DNA of 6,182 nucleotides from JBNKFQ01 sp050289385 (GTDB taxonomy: Bacteria; Pseudomonadota; Gammaproteobacteria; Pseudomonadales; Porticoccaceae), in NCBI GenBank assembly GCA_050289385.1, contig JBNKFQ010000220.1, positions 1 through 6,182 on the forward strand. Direction: 5' to 3'. Position 1 is the stretch's first letter; every line of letters begins with the position of its first letter. Under the pieces are notes generated by a model. It was not told where the DNA came from, did not search any database, and worked only from the letters and a program-made list of their open reading frames with translations. Of this stretch, positions 5,878 to 6,182 are shown in pieces. The translations under genes and the position numbers were made by a program.

Positions 5878-6182
5878 ATGTCTGAACTCATACAATCGGT
5901 ATCGGTTGCGGTGTTGGGCGCGGGAACCATGGGCGCGGGTATTGCCCAGGTTGCCGCCGCGGCGGGTCACCTTGTTTATCTCTACGATATTGATGCCAAG
6001 GCGATAGAGACGGGCATACAGAAGCTGCGTCGCGGGCTGGAAAAACCGGTGGCGAGGGGAAAAATGACGGCCGCCGAAGCCGAAGCGCTGATTAGCCGTA
6101 TTGAACCCCGCACCGAGTTGTCGCAGCTTGCCGGTGCGGGATTGATTATCGAAGCCATCGTCGAAAAACTCGAGGTTAAACG
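5878..6182 (+). CDS. 3-hydroxyacyl-CoA dehydrogenase, N-terminal part (PaaH-like; runs off the window)
   Basis: The open frame from ATG 5878 gives 101 residues and continues past the window. It begins with a beta strand and the Rossmann motif GAGTMGAGIAQ (residues 14-24), and an aspartate at 37 (YLYDID) ends the second strand, the pattern of NAD-specific enzymes. Residues 88-101 (GAGLIIEAIVEKLE and following) match the conserved IIEA.VE segment of this family. The catalytic histidine and the C-terminal domain lie outside the window, so it cannot be told whether this is a short (about 285 residues) or long (about 480-500, PaaH-type) form. A good Shine-Dalgarno site, AGAGGG (5862-5867), lies 10 nt before the ATG; the in-frame ATG at 5869 is followed at once by a stop. 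Next to the hydratase and box genes, oxidation of 3-hydroxyadipyl-CoA to 3-oxoadipyl-CoA is the likely reaction. Confidence 0.9.
   Translation, partial: MSELIQSVSVAVLGAGTMGAGIAQVAAAAGHLVYLYDIDAKAIETGIQKLRRGLEKPVARGKMTAAEAEALISRIEPRTELSQLAGAGLIIEAIVEKLEVK

Overview
This window carries part of a box pathway operon for aerobic breakdown of benzoate through CoA thioesters. In order on the + strand it holds boxC (ring-cleaving dihydrodiol lyase), boxB (di-iron benzoyl-CoA epoxidase), boxA (flavo-iron-sulfur reductase), an enoyl-CoA hydratase of the crotonase family, and the N-terminal part of a 3-hydroxyacyl-CoA dehydrogenase. The protein sequences and the moderately GC-rich codon usage suggest a proteobacterium. 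A gammaproteobacterium is my guess, but no sequence here fixes the taxon.

Layout: positions 1-206 hold the start of an unrelated, divergently transcribed AAA-type ATPase with a clear P-loop. Positions 207-534 are non-coding and regulatory. They contain a 32-bp near-perfect palindrome (223-254), a short hairpin-type inverted repeat (391-407), a near-consensus sigma70 promoter (451-478), and a cluster of three TGCA sites overlapping its -10 element (468-485). A Shine-Dalgarno sequence then places the boxC start at 535. boxC is followed by boxB after 43 nt. A strong rho-independent terminator hairpin lies between boxB and boxA. boxA overlaps the hydratase gene by 17 nt, and the dehydrogenase follows after 39 nt and runs off the window.

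How the genes work together: BoxA passes electrons from NADPH to BoxB, which epoxidises benzoyl-CoA to 2,3-epoxybenzoyl-CoA. BoxC then hydrolytically opens the ring to 3,4-dehydroadipyl-CoA semialdehyde and formate. The last two genes fit the later beta-oxidation-like steps (dehydroadipyl-CoA to 3-hydroxyadipyl-CoA to 3-oxoadipyl-CoA). Benzoate-CoA ligase, the semialdehyde dehydrogenase (BoxD), a BoxR regulator and the thiolase are not in the window.

Points for attention: boxC is broken by a single-base frameshift in a run of five Gs (804-808). One extra G would restore a full-length, fully conserved protein, so this is either a sequencing error, a recent mutation or, less likely, recoding. 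The TGCA cluster at the boxC promoter looks like an operator of the BoxR/BzdR type. The terminator inside the operon would set reductase and downstream expression below that of boxC and boxB. I see no mobile element, CRISPR array, RNA gene or clearly new system here.
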